Assembly: GCA_027605045.1 (NCBI GenBank)
Contig: JAQFWX010000010.1
Span: 872,879-936,878, forward strand
Reading direction: 5' to 3'
DNA length: 64,000 bases
Source: Phallus indusiatus
Lineage: Eukaryota > Basidiomycota > Agaricomycetes > Phallales > Phallaceae
Shown here: positions 59,929 to 64,000 of the stretch, one piece after another
Numbering within the stretch: position 1 is the first letter of the stretch
How the letters are laid out: the number at the start of each line of letters is the position of its first letter
Notes under the pieces: model-generated
What the model saw: only the letters and a program-made list of their open reading frames with translations
Told to the model about the DNA's origin: nothing
The model's database searches: none
Position numbers and translations under genes: made by a program

Positions 59929-59995
59929 GTCACAGGACGCTTATGGACAGTCGTGGGACGCTCAGGGACAGTCGTGGGACACTATTACATTTTGC
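59929..59995 (-). repeat. Right terminal inverted repeat of the MULE
   Basis: Pairs with 40931-40997. Followed by the second copy of TACATTTTAG. Confidence 0.8.
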
Positions 59996-60005
59996 TACAT
60001 TTTAG

Positions 60006-62900
60006 AGGCCGCTCCTAACAAACCAGTTTCCGGCTTTTCTCATATAACCCAACAAGACAAGGTGGGACGTAAAAGAGTCTTCGGACTAGCCAAAGGTTTT
60101 TCTCAAGAAACTGGCTGTGAGCATGTCGACTGAAATTGCCTTTGATTTGTGATCTAACATGATGCGTATTAGCGAATAATAGATATGATTACGAGCAAAA
60201 GTATCCCCGAGATCAATTTGGCAAGGAAGCTTCTGACAATGCTCGCGTTTGGTTGACATACCTCGACGAAGCCGAGTCGTTTGATCGTGAGAGAGCAGAA
60301 GGATGGAAAGAGACGGTGGACGTACTTCTCGTATTTGTAGGCGGAGCATTTATTCGTAATCAAAGCTTATTCTTATTCTTATATATCAGGCTGGTCTCTT
60401 TTCTGGTGTTATAACAACGTTCATCTCCCAGGCCTCACAAAGTCTCCAGAAAGACAATACTCAAGTTTCTGCATCCTTATTATCTGAAGCAGTTCAACTA
60501 TTACGAGCAAATTTTAGTGGGGTACCGGCAAGCGATGTACCCACCGCGACATTGACACCTACGTCGCCATTTACAGCATCAACAAACACATTGTTGGTGA
60601 ACGGTCTATGGTTTACGAGTTTGGCGATCACATTATCTATGGCGTTATTTGCTGTTCTCGCGAAGCAGTGGCTCTATTATTATCTGTCTTCTATTCCCGG
60701 AACCGCGAATGAAAAAGCTCGAGCCAGGCAGTTGCGATTCAACGGCTTTGAATCGTGGAAGGTTGCGGCGATCGTCGAGCTTCTCCCCATCATTCTTCAT
60801 CTTGCCGTGGGCATGTTTCTTACTGGCATTATTATATTATTGTTCCCGTTGGATATTCATATTGCCGGGACAATTGTATTCATTTCGGGCATCACCTATA
60901 CGTTATATTTTATCTCGGTGATGTTGCCCGTTTGGTACCCGGAATGTCCATATACAACATCGTTGACGATTTACATCGGGATATTCTTCTTTATTCTACA
61001 ACAAGCTTTCCAAAAGATCACCGCGATACTAAATAGGGGTTTTCAAGCCGTCCGCAGACAAATCAATTTCAAAGTTCGGCATAGTAATGTTGGGCATCTC
61101 ATTCACTGCACCCAACGCACCGTTGGACATGGATTCATGTACATTTCAAGATTAGCTGGTGCGGTGCGCCCTCGTTTACGAAGACTCCGATCGACTATAT
61201 TTTCTCATAACCTTCCGAAATTCACAAAGTGGAGAGAAGAGAATATCAAGAGAGCTGTCAAACACGCAACATCCCTTGACTTTGAGGCACTCGTATGGCT
61301 CTATGAGACTTCTCAAAACCGAAGTGTTCATCGAATTATCGCACGGTGCGCAGCTGTGCATCCAACTATCAGCGAAAAATTTGGACGCTCAACTCGCGAC
61401 GATCTCTGTGATACCTTAGAGGTTAGTGAAGCAAATACGGTGGATATACGTCATGCCCTGTGTTTGGGTCTCCAGCGTGTGTTCAATGAACCCTGGGACC
61501 TACTCCGGCTTACTCCCGATGTGGTGAAAGGTCAACTAGAGGAAGAAGAGTATCAAAGCTATCTCGGCATTTCAGACGCCGTGCGTTGTTATGAACCCAA
61601 GCTCCGAATACTCCATGACGCCATCGACGGTGCTTCATGTCTTCCACTGTCCATATGGGGTCAACTCTTATCGGACACGTCAACTGATGCTATGGTGGTT
61701 ATGCATATACCCACCGGCAGAACTCGTGGTCTATTCAACTGGGAATTCAATCCCACTCGTGAACTTATCCGTAACGCGGGGTTAGTACACTTTGAGAGCG
61801 AAGAACTGGGGTGGTGGAAGTTTAAATACCTGTTTCGTTACTTTGGGCTTGGAAACCCCGACTATTCATCGGAAGCCAAATCTCATGAAGCACGCTATCT
61901 CCTCCTTATCACCATTTATCGTAACCTCACTTCCGATGATCCGATCATTACCGACACGGAACAGAGACAGGAGTTCTTGAACAATGTATTTTTCGACTTT
62001 CGGTTCTATTTCTCTGGTAGCCCTCGCACATTAGAGGATGTCCTCTGTTTCTTCACAGAGATTTGCTGCGTGGACTCGTTCTGGTGCGAGTCTATGATAG
62101 ATGACGTCAGACGTTTGGCAGTTCGATCTCTCTCTGATATGAATATCTCGATGAGCACTCAACTAGATAACCACCTGCCTTTTACGAATCACCACGACCT
62201 CTCTCTCATATATCAATGGTACTCGCGAGATCTTAATGAGATTCTCAAATTTTACACACCTCCCCTGATCTTGCTGCTGCTCTTGCCTCAGAACCGACAG
62301 CATCTATCCACAATCCTCCTGAATGATCTCAATAATGCACAGGATCGAGTATCCCACTTCTCAAAATGCCTTTTGAACCTCGAAGATTGTCAGTCTCTAA
62401 AATGGGAAACAAGGTTATACCCAATCATAATGGACTTCCTCAAATCCGTCGGCGCGAAGAAGAATCCCCTGTTCACCGTTCTTTACGACCCATCCATGCT
62501 TTTTCAACTATGGAAACTCCTCGTGTGCTGCAAATGTGAAACAACAAGTTTTTTCCGGCTTGTAAAACCGAAGCTTGAGACGGAGGGGTTAAACAGGCTA
62601 TTTGACTCTATGAATGAACTAGCGCAATCTGACAACTGGGAAAACTTATTTCGTAAATTTATGTGGGGTAGCGAATTCAGAGACTATTTTCATTCTGTAT
62701 TAGCGGGATCTGCACGTGAGTTTGGACAACTTATAGGTGTGTCCCACACACAACTCGAGGCCACTGCCGATCAGTCTGCACCTGGAAATCCAGCGTCGGA
62801 CAAGGACCATGATACCGAAGAACGTGCTCAGATATCTGAGGTACTTTGTTTCACAGATTTCATTATCTTTCAAAGTCCCCTTACTGAGACGTTTATCTAG
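60006..62900 (+). CDS. DUF6535 membrane protein, copy C, exons 2 to last
   Basis: Rest of copy C: exons 60006-60116, 60173-60336 and 60390-62900, with introns matching those of copy A. Together with exon 1 (40624-40870) the frame is open for about 1010 residues. The membrane domain lies near 60610-61010 (LWFTSLAITLSMALFAV, LLPIILHLAVGMFLTG). The donor of the last intron is changed from GGTATC to GATATC at 62831, so the last exon is probably read through to the TAG at 62898-62900, or a GTACTT donor nine bases on is used. Expression depends on removing a first intron that now holds the 19 kb transposon. Confidence 0.82.
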
Positions 62901-64000
62901 CGTCAAACCTATCACTTTGTAACTAATTGCATGAAAAAGGCGTTCGAGTCCATTTGGTCAAAGACACCCCATCAAATCGATCAATAGCTACGTGTTGCGG
63001 AGGATTAGTGTACATACTACAGAGAGCCGAGAACAGCTGCTGAAGAGCCGAGCTAATTATTATGAGCATACGCTCATATTATTTCAAGGGACGCTCTGAT
63101 TGTTTAAACTGTTTTTCATATTATTTGCCGTAGTTACGAATGAATCTTACAATATGATTGGTCACCGGTCACAGCTAATCTTGTGAGGGAAAATACAAGG
63201 TTTGAGAGTGTGATGGGCTGCTAACTCCCAATCTAATTCTTCCGATGATACAAGTTACTGTGGTCATTAACGCTTTCATTCCGCCACATACAACGATGCA
63301 ACGTTCTTTAGGGAGCAAATAGCAGTGTTTATAAGCCAATAGTTGCGGCAAAGCGATATCGTTCTGTCAGATGCAGCGAGTAAGATAAAGGAATATGTAT
63401 GAACATTGAGAAACATGCAACACGAACTGGAAATTAAGAAGGTTCACTACTTGAAAAGTAAGTCTGGGAGAATATAACTGGTGGTGGGCCGAAGGTGGGA
63501 CAAGTGATCTTTGAAGAAAGGCGTCATCGTCAGTACCTTAAGAGCATACCCACACAAAACACGCACTGCGATTTCGGATTGTTAAGGAAGCGACTTCACA
63601 TCCAAGTCGATCTTTGACAAATCCGTCTTAATTCCCGACGCCGGTCTGCGTTAGCATGTAAATATTACCAATACGCTCATAGTTAGAGTCTTTGTACTAG
63701 GAGTGACAGGCTCGTGGGAAAACGTTCTTACCTAAAACCAACACCGAAGCAAAGGGAATTCGAAACCCACGCCTGTATTCCCTCAGAAAAGGATAAGAAA
63801 ATAGCCGACTTTTCGTAGGACAGGTGATGGTCGCGTCCACACACTTTCGCGATCGGATAATATGACTTTGACGAACAGTGTCAGGTGTTTATTACGATGG
63901 CTGGGGCAGATTTTTTAGTCTTACGGTGCAGATTCAATGCAAACGCCAGAGACGGTAGAAAGAAAACGCTTGCACAATCCCATTCATATCTTCCCGCACA
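62901..64000. other. 3' flank of DUF6535 copy C
   Basis: Resembles the 3' flanks of copies A and B at first (to about 63130), then degenerates. No gene, RNA or element end recognised. Confidence 0.5.

Larger units (their letters stand above)
40931..59995 (-). mobile_element. Giant Mutator-like (MULE) DNA transposon, 19.07 kb
   Basis: Ten-base target duplication TACATTTTAG at 40921-40930 and 59996-60005. Imperfect terminal inverted repeats of about 67 bp share the core GTCCCACGACTGTCCCTGA. Between them: subterminal tandem repeats at both ends, one long spliced transposase gene on the minus strand, a small gene near the right end, and three passenger elements. A 9-11 bp duplication and a transposase with a MULE-type core and SWIM finger place it in the Mutator superfamily. 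The empty site is seen in copies A and B of the DUF6535 gene. Confidence 0.88.

Noticed and set aside
40931..59995. The 19 kb unit as a KDZ or Starship-type element
   Set aside because: No tyrosine recombinase was seen, and the MULE-like core with SWIM finger and a 10 bp duplication fit Mutator better than KDZ with its 8 bp duplication.
1..64000. CRISPR arrays, riboswitches, rRNA or tRNA genes
   Set aside because: None seen; the tandem repeats present are long, diverged transposon subterminal units, and the genome type is eukaryotic.

Overview
The window looks like a transposon-packed stretch of an Agaricomycete (mushroom-forming basidiomycete) genome. The grounds are: three copies of a gene with the DUF6535 membrane domain, which I know only from Agaricomycetes; short introns of about 50-65 nt with GT...AG borders; Ty3 chromoviruses; and a LINE with RNase H. 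No bacterial, organellar, rRNA or tRNA gene was seen. All calls come from reading sequence; no database search was run.

Left third (1-19081): a nest of mobile elements. A copia element on the minus strand (pieces 11550-11721 and 17941-19081) received two large insertions: a Ty3 element on the plus strand ('H', 1-11549, its 5' end outside the window) and a complete 6.2 kb chromovirus on the minus strand ('M', 11722-17935, target duplication GATCC). H encodes one continuous Gag-Pol frame plus an extra protein downstream of pol. Its body was then hit by solo LTRs of three families and by a CACTA-like MITE. Every one of these inserts has a clean target-site duplication, and each Gag-Pol or extra-ORF break rejoins in frame.

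Middle and right (about 19.6-64 kb): a tandem array of three units with a period near 8.1 kb once inserts are removed. Each unit carries one DUF6535 gene and decayed spacer sequence. Copy A (20929-24243) is intact with five exons. Copy B (28980-32697) is broken by a 20 bp duplication and a solo LTR. Copy C is split by a 19 kb DNA transposon (40931-59995, target duplication TACATTTTAG) that landed exactly on the 3' splice site of the first intron, and the duplication restores that site.

The 19 kb transposon is a Mutator-like element (MULE). It encodes what reads as a single very long spliced protein: AT-hook, DDE transposase, SWIM zinc finger, then two Ulp1-type (C48) cysteine protease domains. 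It carries its own passengers: a Tc1/mariner-family element with about 335 bp inverted repeats and two convergent genes (42571-46206), a CACTA-like MITE (49655-50490) and a 5'-truncated LINE (about 52950-55480).

Most striking observations: (1) the H element is filled along its coding and LTR sequence with tight perfect inverted repeats, far above chance; (2) element M has the layout of a self-primed retrotransposon, with an 11 nt primer-binding site complementary to the predicted 5' end of its own RNA, inside a hairpin conserved in a second LTR family; (3) a transposase fused to two SUMO-protease-like domains; (4) an uncharacterised third ORF in H.
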